DNA of 64,000 nucleotides, from positions 36,913,419-36,977,418 of the forward strand of contig OZ020486.1 in the NCBI GenBank assembly GCA_963971405.1, in the 5' to 3' direction. The notes under the pieces are model-generated. The model was given only the letters and a program-made list of their open reading frames with translations, made no database searches and was not told where the DNA came from. Source of the DNA: Psococerastis gibbosa (lineage: Eukaryota > Arthropoda > Insecta > Psocodea > Psocidae). Made by a program: the position numbers and the translations under genes. Positions 33,019-40,912 of this stretch are shown here, one piece after another (position 1 is the stretch's first letter; the number at the start of each line of letters is the position of its first letter).

Positions 33019-33716
33019 TGAATAATAATATTTGCTTCTCGCAATTCGTTGATAATATTAATGATTTCGTTTTGATGGCTTGTATGTCCTGCGGCATGTG
33101 ATGCATTAAGTAAGCGTAATCGTTCAACTAATTCATTTGGATCATTCCAATATTGATATTCACCACCAGATTTTATTCCAAAAAGCGGTTTAACAATATT
33201 TTTATATTTATAACGTTGACTGCTCCTAAGACGACCACTAGTGGTTAAATGAGCTCCAGTTCTTTCCAATATATCTTTATAGGCTTGTAAATCTTCCAAA
33301 GTATAGTTTTCAGGTTTGTTCAATGTTAATAATTGATACAAACCCAATGTGCCTTGCCATGTTTTATCTTCGATTGTGATCGAATCATCATCAGCATTAA
33401 AATGTACAGGGTATGAACCCAGCATAAATACACCTTCATTACTTCGTGTTACTCCATAGTATGTATCAATGGTTTTCCTATTATATTGATTAGGCATTAA
33501 TAAGTCTAAATATTTGCTAACTCCAGGTTTATGAATTGCTCTTGCTATCGCTGTTTGTTTGTTCAGCTCAATTAATTCTTGTAGAGGTTTCAAGACAGGT
33601 TTTAACTTCCGCTCTTGCTGAGAAGCCTCATTGTGTAGATCACGTTTAAGATTAAGGTACTTTTGTTGCAGAGCTTTGCGTATGTTGATAATATTCTTGA
33701 TAACTTTGGTATCCAT
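33015..33716 (-). CDS. DUF8207-type Polinton protein
   Basis: A 233-residue protein. The N-terminal 60 residues are helical and Lys/Glu-rich and look coiled-coil. A compact beta-containing domain follows (YYGVTRSNEGVFMLGSYPVH, then WQGTLGLYQLLT). The C-terminus carries the conserved-looking DPNELVERLRLLNASHAAGH and a helical tail with HTSHQNEI. That C-terminal pattern is one I associate with the DUF8207 family found beside Polinton integrases. Its biochemical role is unknown to me. His-rich spacing could supply the zinc-binding part missing from the integrase, but this is speculation. The stop overlaps the integrase start (ATGA at 33015-33018). Confidence 0.75.
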   Translation of the reverse strand: MDTKVIKNIINIRKALQQKYLNLKRDLHNEASQQERKLKPVLKPLQELIELNKQTAIARAIHKPGVSKYLDLLMPNQYNRKTIDTYYGVTRSNEGVFMLGSYPVHFNADDDSITIEDKTWQGTLGLYQLLTLNKPENYTLEDLQAYKDILERTGAHLTTSGRLRSSQRYKYKNIVKPLFGIKSGGEYQYWNDPNELVERLRLLNASHAAGHTSHQNEIINIINELREANIIIQ

Positions 33717-33763
33717 ATCTACTACACCGTGTTATAGTCGAATGAATAATGATGAGTTACGTG

Positions 33764-34459
33764 TTAAGCAGAGTTATTTATATCTTTGAAATAGTGATCG
33801 AATCCCTGCCGATATCGTCCATCATTTAATCCAAAATCTTTTGCAATAACTAGGAATGTATGTGACTCTTTCCATGCTTCCGCACAGAGTTTCATGAATG
33901 TCGCTAAATTCATATCTCCCGCAACATGGTCTCTATACACATTCTTTATATTAAGCAAATCCTGTTTGAATAATACGATAAAATTCAAATTATCTCGCAG
34001 CAAATGTTTCGGAATGGAGGTATAGGTCTGAGTGAGATAGAAGCAATCAACCCCTTTATGACGACCCATAGAGTAGACATTTCGAATTTCCCCTTGAGAT
34101 TCACATGAAACATCATCGAATATTAGCACAGAGTTAGGTTTGATGTCAGAGAGTGGTGTAACTGAATCGCCTGACCCTGTAAAAGTCATCCCACGAATAG
34201 AATTGATATTTTTCTCAAGCTGCTGGTATTTATGTTGAAACAATGTCTTGCAGAATAAGTACACATTTTCAAATCGTAGACCAAACGGATGATATATCAT
34301 GCTGCATAGTAGGCTTGTTTTACCACAACCTGATGGACCGCAGATTGTACCACGAATCGATGCAGGAAGTAAAGGCCCATTCTTTCTATTACTCCGTACA
34401 TTTTCATCTTCTTGACTTAGAATCACACTGAACTTATGTCTTTGTGGTACAAGCTTCAT
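33764..34459 (-). CDS. FtsK/HerA-type genome-packaging ATPase
   Basis: Walker A is GPSGCGKT (residues 41-48 from the chosen start). Walker B is SVLIFDDVS with paired Asp. A sensor-like DCFYLTQTYTSIPKHL follows. This is the A32-like packaging ATPase of Polintons and related double-jelly-roll viruses, which pumps DNA into the capsid using ATP (known for the family). The frame is open back to ATG 34522, adding 21 hydrophobic residues. I prefer the internal ATG at 34459 (MKLVPQRHKF) because the upstream part spans the TATAAATA at 34481 and reads like promoter DNA. Length 231 residues is normal. Head-to-head with the PLA2-like gene. Confidence 0.9.
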   Translation of the reverse strand: MKLVPQRHKFSVILSQEDENVRSNRKNGPLLPASIRGTICGPSGCGKTSLLCSMIYHPFGLRFENVYLFCKTLFQHKYQQLEKNINSIRGMTFTGSGDSVTPLSDIKPNSVLIFDDVSCESQGEIRNVYSMGRHKGVDCFYLTQTYTSIPKHLLRDNLNFIVLFKQDLLNIKNVYRDHVAGDMNLATFMKLCAEAWKESHTFLVIAKDFGLNDGRYRQGFDHYFKDINNSA

Positions 34460-34534
34460 TATATGAGTGATTAAAAAAGCTATAAATACCACTGTATATA
34501 CAAACATTTTACTCATTCGCATTTGAGAATACCT
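34460..34534. promoter_or_regulatory. Compact divergent promoter region
   Basis: Only 75 bases separate the preferred ATPase start (34459, minus) from the PLA2-like start (34535, plus). TATAAATA at 34481-34488 lies about 47 bases before the plus-strand ATG, a fitting distance for a TATA box with a short leader. The AT-rich remainder could serve the other direction. Confidence 0.5.
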
Positions 34535-35254
34535 ATGTTGAACAACATAATTAATAAGTTACCAATTGAAGCACATATCCCCGGCTATCAATTTTGCGGA
34601 CCAGGCACTAAGTTAGAAAAACGATTACTTCGTGGAGATCGAGGGAGAAACAAACTTGATCAAGCTTGTCGTGAACATGATATAGCCTATTCACAATCAT
34701 CAGATATAACTAGTCGACACGTGGCTGATAAAAATTTGGCAGATCAAGCGTGGCAACGTGTAAAAGCAAAAGATTCGTCTGTAGGGGAAAAAATCGTTGC
34801 TTTAGGTGTAGCAGCTGCAATGAAAGTTAAACGAAAGCTGGGATTTGGGTTGAAGCGGAAAGTGTCTTTCAGATCACTATTGACTTCAGCTAAGAAAGCG
34901 ATAAAGCTTACAAAACCACCCACTGTGGCGGATGCAATCAAGATCGCATATAAATCTGTGAAAAATTTAAAGGGAGATAAAAGGAAACCTCCTCGAATCA
35001 TACCTATTGCCAAGACAGGTGGTATATTACCACTTATCCCGATATTTGCGGGGCTTTCTGCCCTAGGTGCTCTCTCTGGTGGTGCTGCAGGAATTGCATC
35101 GGCTGCTAATAAAGCCCATAGTGCACAGAAAAAGTATGAAGAAATGAAACGTCATAATCAAACTATGGAATCTATAGCCATTGGAAAAGGCTTATATTTA
35201 GCACCATACAAGAATGGGAGTGGACTCTACTTACATCCTTATTCAAAAAACTAA
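34535..35254 (+). CDS. Phospholipase A2-like capsid-associated protein
   Basis: A 239-residue protein starting at ATG 34535; the frame extends 4 codons back without ATG. Residues about 15-55 hold YQFCGPGT, a calcium-loop-like Gly-rich turn, and then CREHDIAYS with the His-Asp pair at about 48-49. This is the PLA2-like domain also known from parvovirus capsids, where it breaches membranes during entry (known for that family). A basic middle region with KVKRKLGFGLKRK follows. Then comes a Gly/Ala-rich hydrophobic segment (GGILPLIPIFAGLSALGALS) and a tail ending in two repeats of GLYL(A/H)PY. The latter half resembles the membrane-active or core minor proteins of adenoviruses, by inference. It precedes the protease by 5 bases. 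Confidence 0.85.
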   Translation: MLNNIINKLPIEAHIPGYQFCGPGTKLEKRLLRGDRGRNKLDQACREHDIAYSQSSDITSRHVADKNLADQAWQRVKAKDSSVGEKIVALGVAAAMKVKRKLGFGLKRKVSFRSLLTSAKKAIKLTKPPTVADAIKIAYKSVKNLKGDKRKPPRIIPIAKTGGILPLIPIFAGLSALGALSGGAAGIASAANKAHSAQKKYEEMKRHNQTMESIAIGKGLYLAPYKNGSGLYLHPYSKN

Positions 35255-35259
35255 GTTGC

Positions 35260-35640
35260 ATGCCTCGGAACCGTCCACTGACTAATGTGGAACTTATAAA
35301 ATTCGCCGCTAATGTTCCTCATTTTCGTGGTGTGTTCATGCGAAATGCACTACCTCACATACCATGGCAACATTATGAAGCTGGAATAATTAATTTAGAT
35401 GATGCTATGGGACCCGGCACACATTGGGTTGCTTACCGCAAGATTAGAAACCAAGTTATATACTTCGATAGCTTTGGAGACTTGAAACCACCTTTAGAAT
35501 TGAAACAATATTTTCACAACTGTGCAATATACTACAACTATCAATCATATCAAACCTATTCAACATCAAATTGTGGGCAGTTATGCCTAAAATTTCTCTA
35601 CATGAAAGATCCATTTTCCATGATATTAAAAGTTATATAA
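35260..35640 (+). CDS. Adenain-like cysteine protease
   Basis: A 126-residue protease of the adenovirus/Ulp1 clan that would mature capsid proteins during particle assembly. The catalytic set is visible: His55 in GTHWVAY, Asp70 in IYFDSFG, Gln near 95-98 and nucleophile Cys105 in TSNCGQLCLKF. The spacing matches adenain (His about 54, acidic about 71). It is shorter than the roughly 200 residues of adenovirus protease, lacking the C-terminal part beyond the Cys helix, as is usual for Polintons. It sits in a plus-strand run of virion genes, 5 bases after the PLA2-like gene and 28 before the minor capsid gene. No disruption. Confidence 0.92.
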   Translation: MPRNRPLTNVELIKFAANVPHFRGVFMRNALPHIPWQHYEAGIINLDDAMGPGTHWVAYRKIRNQVIYFDSFGDLKPPLELKQYFHNCAIYYNYQSYQTYSTSNCGQLCLKFLYMKDPFSMILKVI

Positions 35641-35668
35641 GCTATGCATATGTTTGATTTATTATATT

Positions 35669-36364
35669 ATGTCGCTAACATTGACACTAAGTGGTAACAA
35701 GTCATTCCTAGGTAGCAATTACTTCCCTCCAATTATACTTGAAGGTGTATGGGAAATCGGCTTGCTTGACCTTGAAACATATAATTCAATACCTAATCTC
35801 TCAAAGGGTGTGATTAAAATTATAAACGATTCAAAACCTCTGGAGGCTACAATAATTGAATTACCAATAGGATCTTACGAATTATCAGACATAGCTAAAT
35901 ATATAAATGAAGAGTGGGGTACTGAAATCGTATCGATAAGCGCGAATCGGAACACCATGCATTCCGTAGTTTGGATAATACTTGATGGCTTCACGATTGA
36001 AGTAAATGAAGAACTAGGATACCTGCTAGGCTTTGGTTATGATGGGGTGACATTTCTCACAAGTGGAATATATAAATCAACAGATAGCATTAAAATATCT
36101 AAAGTCAATGCAATTCGAATTAATTGTAATATTACAAGAGGATCATATTTGAATGGTAGACCATCACATGCTGTTCATGAATTTTATCCTAATGTACCAC
36201 CTGGTTATCGGATTGTTGAAGCACCACATACAATCGTCTACCATGCTATAAATACAAATATACTTACAAGTCTAACATTAGACATTGTCGATCAAGACAA
36301 CAACACGGTCGATTTCCGAGGGGAAACTATTACTTTACGTCTTCATTTACGTAAACAATCATGA
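35669..36364 (+). CDS. Minor capsid (penton-like) protein
   Basis: A 231-residue protein from ATG 35669; upstream codons lack ATG. The N-terminus MSLTLTLSGNKSFLGSNYF-PP and the following EIGLLDLETYNSIPN are the pattern of the single-jelly-roll minor capsid protein of Polintons. The rest alternates beta-strand-like segments, consistent with one jelly roll that would occupy capsid vertices (known for the family). Its stop overlaps the next ATG (ATGA at 36361-36364). It lies between the protease and the major capsid gene, as expected. Confident as a virion protein; the minor-versus-other assignment rests on pattern memory. Confidence 0.8.
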   Translation: MSLTLTLSGNKSFLGSNYFPPIILEGVWEIGLLDLETYNSIPNLSKGVIKIINDSKPLEATIIELPIGSYELSDIAKYINEEWGTEIVSISANRNTMHSVVWIILDGFTIEVNEELGYLLGFGYDGVTFLTSGIYKSTDSIKISKVNAIRINCNITRGSYLNGRPSHAVHEFYPNVPPGYRIVEAPHTIVYHAINTNILTSLTLDIVDQDNNTVDFRGETITLRLHLRKQS

Positions 36365-36534
36365 GAGTATATATTTCACAGCGGTATACACCATACAACA
36401 TTCCAACTCGAGCTTCCACACAAGTACGCTGTGTTAAGCTCACTAATGAGAACAGACGATATTTACAATCAATAGGTTTTAAAATCCACGATGACATCAA
36501 TGCTAAACGTGAAGGAGTCCATTCTCGTGGATGA
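36361..36534 (+). CDS. Small overlapping ORF of 57 codons
   Basis: The ATG overlaps the stop of the minor capsid gene in ATGA, and its 3' end runs 44 bases into the major capsid gene in another frame. The product is basic and Tyr/Arg-rich (MRVYISQRYTPYNIPTRAST near the start) with a helix-like LTNENRRYLQSIGFKI. Similar small ORFs sit at this place in other Polintons, by recollection. It would be missed by length filters. Function unknown. Confidence 0.6.
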   Translation: MRVYISQRYTPYNIPTRASTQVRCVKLTNENRRYLQSIGFKIHDDINAKREGVHSRG

Positions 36535-37705
36535 AAGTTTAACACGTTATGAATACCATAAGATTGCACCCTATTCATCAAGCAGTCTAAATAATAATGA
36601 TGAAATTCGCATACCAATCCATCAACAAGATATACTTACTCTACCATGTGAAAGCCGACTGTATATTGAAGGTGTGTTAGAAAAAGGTGTGAAAACAATT
36701 GCTTATGAGGATGATGATGGGCTTAGTGCTAATGCTATGGCACACTTATTCTCTGAAATACGCTATGAACTCAATGGAATAACTATTGATCATGTGCGAA
36801 ATCCTGGTATTACCACTCAGCTTAAAGGGTTAGTATCATTCACCGCTCAAGATGCACAACGTCTTACAAACAACTCATTTTATACAGATACAAATAAAAC
36901 TGAGAGGAACTTTAATTTCTGTTTGCCATTGAAAATGTTGTTTGGATTTTGCGAGGATTTCCGACGAGTTCTACTCAACGTTAAACAAGAGCTTGTCTTA
37001 GTACGATCACGCAGCAATACGAATGCCATGCGGGATATTTCAAACACTAAAGACTTGACATTGAAACTGACTACTGTGATGTGGGAAATACCTTTCGTAA
37101 GTGTGAGTGATAGTCAGCGCCTTGAATTGTTGAGTGTACTAAGGGAAAATATTCGGTTGCCGATTGGCTTCCGAACATGGCAACTGTATGAATATCCCAA
37201 CATTCCCTCATCAACATCATCAATTAATTGGCCTGTGCGAATGATTTCTTCAAGTGAAAAACCACGGTTTGCTATTATTGGCTTCCAAGCAGCACGCACA
37301 GATGATGTTAAGGAAGATGCTAGTGTTTTTGATCAATGCGCTATACGACAAATACAACTATTCCTCGGCTCAGAATGCTATCCATACCATCCGCTACAGG
37401 CGAACTTCAGCAAAAATACTGTTGCTGTATTATATGAAAATTTTCTCAATTTCCGGAAACACTACTACATGCAGGATGAAGCAACTCCAAACGTTTCCCG
37501 TAGTGAATTTCTAAAATCATACCCCATTTGGGTTATCGATTGCTCACGACAGAATGAGCTCATGAAAACTAGTGGTGTTGATATACGTTTGGAAATTCAC
37601 TGTCAAACTAATTTCCCTGATAAAATGAGTGCCTACTGTCTACTCATTAGTGACTGCTTATATGAATATGTACCTTTAACAGGTATTGTACATCAACTAC
37701 AGTAG
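36491..37705 (+). CDS. Major capsid protein, double jelly-roll type
   Basis: A 404-residue protein. The N-terminus reads DESLTRYEYHKIAPYSSSS then NNNDEIRIPIHQQDI, the signature I associate with the Polinton major capsid protein. LFSEIRYELNGITIDHV follows near residue 95. Predicted strand-turn-strand content throughout fits two stacked jelly rolls, three copies of which build the hexons of an icosahedral shell (known for the family). FVSVSDSQRLELLSVL and the C-terminal VDIRLEIHCQTNFPD complete it. The start at 36491 lies inside the small upstream ORF. No frameshift. Convergent with the polymerase gene, 281 bases apart. Confidence 0.82.
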   Translation: MTSMLNVKESILVDESLTRYEYHKIAPYSSSSLNNNDEIRIPIHQQDILTLPCESRLYIEGVLEKGVKTIAYEDDDGLSANAMAHLFSEIRYELNGITIDHVRNPGITTQLKGLVSFTAQDAQRLTNNSFYTDTNKTERNFNFCLPLKMLFGFCEDFRRVLLNVKQELVLVRSRSNTNAMRDISNTKDLTLKLTTVMWEIPFVSVSDSQRLELLSVLRENIRLPIGFRTWQLYEYPNIPSSTSSINWPVRMISSSEKPRFAIIGFQAARTDDVKEDASVFDQCAIRQIQLFLGSECYPYHPLQANFSKNTVAVLYENFLNFRKHYYMQDEATPNVSRSEFLKSYPIWVIDCSRQNELMKTSGVDIRLEIHCQTNFPDKMSAYCLLISDCLYEYVPLTGIVHQLQ

Positions 37706-37986
37706 AACCCTTGATATCCGGTAAATGAATGTAAACCATTTAATGATATAACAATTTTATAATACATGTATTTTAATAGAAATCAATGTCGTTATAATCA
37801 CTTAAGATAAACCTCCAACACAAGGTTAGTTAGGTTATTAATGTTTGCTGGTAATTAGTTCTAAGAGCCTTACAATCATTTACAATTAGGGTGAGGTATT
37901 TTAAAAGAAATCAATGTCATTATAATCACTTAGTTAGATTATTTGTGTTTGTTCTGCTGGTAATTAGCTCCAGGGTTGCGATACAA
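37706..37986. repeat. Intergenic tandem duplication between capsid and polymerase genes
   Basis: Two imperfect units begin TTTTAA(T/A)AGAAATCAATGTC at 37771 and 37899. Both carry GTTATAATCACTTA, GCTGGTAATTAG and end TACAATTAG(G/A)GTGA. The end of unit 2 runs into the polymerase stop region, so unit 1 carries a decayed copy of the last polymerase codons. The convergent transcripts must terminate here. Confidence 0.7.
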
Positions 37987-40770
37987 TTAGAGTGAAATGC
38001 GATAATGACCGTGAGCTAAACTATCAATTCCATTACGACACACATACCGTTTATCATCATAAGGGCTGAGAGTGAGTTTTTGTTGTTTAATTGTAAAAAG
38101 TTTATGATCAATACTTTGAATACGGTACATTGGTTTACACGAGTCTTTTACACTGTAGGACTTAAATAGGGTATTGTAATAGTCTTGATGGGAAATATGA
38201 TGTTTGAGTGTTGAGCGAACTATACCTTTGCCCACTTTCTTTTCTTTTCCCTCCTCAAACAAGGAATACAATTTGGGGCGTAAAGCAACACATTGTAAAA
38301 TGTGAGAATGAGCATTCTCATCTTTAAACGTCCCCACTTTCTTTTTATTTTCAATATTGTATAAGAGATGGTTTGAGGGATATACTGAGTTATCAAATAA
38401 ATGGGGGTATGGCTTTAAATCAACATATAAATCATCACTCTCAACCTCATAAACCAGAGAATCTGTATCTGTTAAAATCAGTGTAGCTTTATCACCATAC
38501 CTTTGTTTTACAAAGTTATAATGAAATTCATACATAACGACCTTAGATAGTTCCAGAACGGTTAGACCAACAAATATTGGCTTATTAAGTAAAATATTAG
38601 TTTTTTTTGAGCGGACTGCAATTAAGTCTTTTGAAAAAATCTGAAAATCTTTAAATGCGGGGGATGAGATAAGTTTGCTAGCTCGTTTGGTAGTGTTAAC
38701 TAACTCTAATTTTGTGTGTTTTCTAACATTCTCCATTGTCTTCCCAAACATACTATTAATTTTCAATTTGTAAAAATCCTTCTCGAAATCATTACAAGCT
38801 AATTTTCGTTTTTCTGTGTTAAAATCGATAAAGGGTCGCATCCAAGCGCTTTGTTTAAAAGCTAAAATTTTATGTGTATTTTTTAATTTTAAACCCAATT
38901 CTAAACATTGCTTCAAATTTCGATAGTGTATAACATAGTTGTGTTTATCGTTTAAGTTGGGAATAAGCTTTGAGATTGTGGATGATAAAGATATATTATT
39001 TTCAGCAAGAAATTCCTTACAATAGGGGGAAATCATGTTTGAAGTAACAACACAATGTTCGGCTGCCAGTGGGTATTCATTATGTAAGTCGTGCAATTTT
39101 TGTGGATATTCCAAGTCCACCTGCAATATAAACCCATCATCCCCCTCGTCAGGTATGAGCATTACATCAAAGTTTTTAATTTCTTCCATATCCATCCAAC
39201 GAAACCCACTGACAGGCAAAAATTGGCGCATCGCATGTCCGTACAAGTTAGTACAATCCCAATATACTATAAATTTGGATGGTTTATTTGATTCAAATTT
39301 TTTTAAGTATTTATTGTTACTTTCAGCAAATCTTTTTGAAATCATACTTATACCCCCGCGAATCCCAGCCTCACAAAACAAATGCATATTAGGATCAGTC
39401 AACAGCTCAATTTCTACTCTTGTCATTTTTAAGCAGCTTTGAAGAGCTAGTCCTGGTGCTGTGTACATGTGACAAATTTCAAGGTTATCGTTTTCGAAAC
39501 ATAAGGCTCTGAAGGCTTCAAAAACATCACAAAGAAGAAGGGTGTCTGTTAATACATATAAGTCTTGGTATTCCCCTAAATTCTTTATGTTAAAAACATT
39601 CCACACTTTTTGAGCGTGTTCATATTGTTCTTGTGAAATCTCCTCTTGAGTTAATCGACTAAAAAATGCTTGGATTGGAGGCAAATGCTCATCATTAAAT
39701 TTTGATTCATGCGTCATATATTCATAGGGGAAGACACCTTTCCTCAACATTAAGTCTAACTTTTCACCCACAAAACATGTTTTCATAATTTGAAATTTAT
39801 CTTTACCCACATCAACAAGATTTTTTACTAAAGAGTCTAATGAGGTGGCCATAAATTGGTATGTATCTAAAAAGCGTAACTCCCCAATACTGAAGGCTAT
39901 ATATTCCTCCATAGTTTTAGCTATACATGTAATTTTTATATTTTTTAGCTTCCCAACCCCTTGCATGATAAGATGTCCATCATAATGTCTCAAGTTATGC
40001 ATAAAAACGGGGATATGTTTTGGAGTTCGAAAATTGCTCATATTACAGACATTATGTAATGCTTGTCTATATTTCCCCGTTATATGGCAGTGGTCTATTA
40101 CTCGATCAGCTCCTAGTGGCTTTTGACAAACATTACAAATGATAGAGTTTTTAAAATTTTCTCTATCCTCATCAGTCATAATTACCGGTTTAATATTTTT
40201 ATAAATTTCTAAAATTTCATCCTTAACATTTAATAGGGATTTCAAAAATACATCAACAGCATCGGTTCCCCTGTAAACTACCGGTTCTTTAAACTTATTC
40301 CCATTGATATCCACAACAACGTAGGAAAACCCTGATGGTATATGCATTGATAATTTTTCAGTGTTACAACTGGTCCCTTCAATGGGACTGAGAATGCTCT
40401 CGAAATCGGCATATATTCTATATGCTACAGGGATCATATATTGTGGCTTATCGAATTTCATAATACTTTTCTCCTTAGTTGGAAATGTGGTTTTTTGCGG
40501 ATCATGTGTTGAGCAGAGTGGTTTATGTTCGTGTAAGCGTTCAGCACTACTGAAGGGGTGTATACACCAACGGCAATAAAACTTTTGTTCCTTATGTTTC
40601 GTGATTGAGAAATTAAGTTTGTTGAAATTTTTAATAAGACAATAATGTGAATTTTTACCTTCAGTTATGTAAAGCAGATCTACTAGCTTATTATAATGTT
40701 GACTTTGTGATAAATATAATGGAAACAATCTTTGTTCATAACCAAACACATTTACTCCGATATTATTCAT
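37987..40770 (-). CDS. polB: Protein-primed family B DNA polymerase, N-terminally truncated
   Basis: 927 residues that would replicate the element from its termini. There is a C2HC zinc finger at residues 66-86 (CRWC...H...C). Exo I is YADFESI (D122, E124), Exo II MHNLRHYDGH and Exo III YVLTD. A CNVC...DHCH zinc-like insert lies near 212-242. Polymerase motif A is YWDCTNLYG (D505), motif B KLKINSMFG (about 668-676) and motif C LTDTDS (D768, D770), so all catalytic residues are present. The ORF stays open 26 codons above the first ATG, and the 12 nearest codons (PVSLQVIPKFEK) still look like polymerase. It then enters SINE sequence and stops at 40849-40851. The usual N-terminal region upstream is missing. 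Whether the product works is doubtful. Confidence 0.93.
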   Translation of the reverse strand: MNNIGVNVFGYEQRLFPLYLSQSQHYNKLVDLLYITEGKNSHYCLIKNFNKLNFSITKHKEQKFYCRWCIHPFSSAERLHEHKPLCSTHDPQKTTFPTKEKSIMKFDKPQYMIPVAYRIYADFESILSPIEGTSCNTEKLSMHIPSGFSYVVVDINGNKFKEPVVYRGTDAVDVFLKSLLNVKDEILEIYKNIKPVIMTDEDRENFKNSIICNVCQKPLGADRVIDHCHITGKYRQALHNVCNMSNFRTPKHIPVFMHNLRHYDGHLIMQGVGKLKNIKITCIAKTMEEYIAFSIGELRFLDTYQFMATSLDSLVKNLVDVGKDKFQIMKTCFVGEKLDLMLRKGVFPYEYMTHESKFNDEHLPPIQAFFSRLTQEEISQEQYEHAQKVWNVFNIKNLGEYQDLYVLTDTLLLCDVFEAFRALCFENDNLEICHMYTAPGLALQSCLKMTRVEIELLTDPNMHLFCEAGIRGGISMISKRFAESNNKYLKKFESNKPSKFIVYWDCTNLYGHAMRQFLPVSGFRWMDMEEIKNFDVMLIPDEGDDGFILQVDLEYPQKLHDLHNEYPLAAEHCVVTSNMISPYCKEFLAENNISLSSTISKLIPNLNDKHNYVIHYRNLKQCLELGLKLKNTHKILAFKQSAWMRPFIDFNTEKRKLACNDFEKDFYKLKINSMFGKTMENVRKHTKLELVNTTKRASKLISSPAFKDFQIFSKDLIAVRSKKTNILLNKPIFVGLTVLELSKVVMYEFHYNFVKQRYGDKATLILTDTDSLVYEVESDDLYVDLKPYPHLFDNSVYPSNHLLYNIENKKKVGTFKDENAHSHILQCVALRPKLYSLFEEGKEKKVGKGIVRSTLKHHISHQDYYNTLFKSYSVKDSCKPMYRIQSIDHKLFTIKQQKLTLSPYDDKRYVCRNGIDSLAHGHYRISL

Positions 40771-40816
40771 TTTTTCAAATTTTGGAATGACTTGTAAAGA
40801 TACTGGGTATGTTATA

Positions 40817-40912
40817 CCTAGTTGAGTGTAAGAGAGGGCTTTATAGCCCTAACTCCGCTAGGTTGGCTTAGTAATAGAACAAAAAGTCCTTATTTATTTA
40901 TTTATTTAAACA
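40817..40912 (+). repeat. Half SINE family A copy at the polymerase-TIR junction
   Basis: Starts CCTAGTTGAGTGTAAGAGAG and runs to AAAAGTCC and (TTTA)n, then the reverse of the left TIR's 13-bp target sequence. The tRNA-like head and the second duplication are missing; polymerase codons are joined instead. It is identical in position within the TIR to the SINE on the left. Confidence 0.85.

Noticed and set aside
39035..39442. 135-codon plus-strand open frame inside the polymerase gene
   Set aside because: It is antisense to the conserved polymerase region around motif A; a shadow frame.
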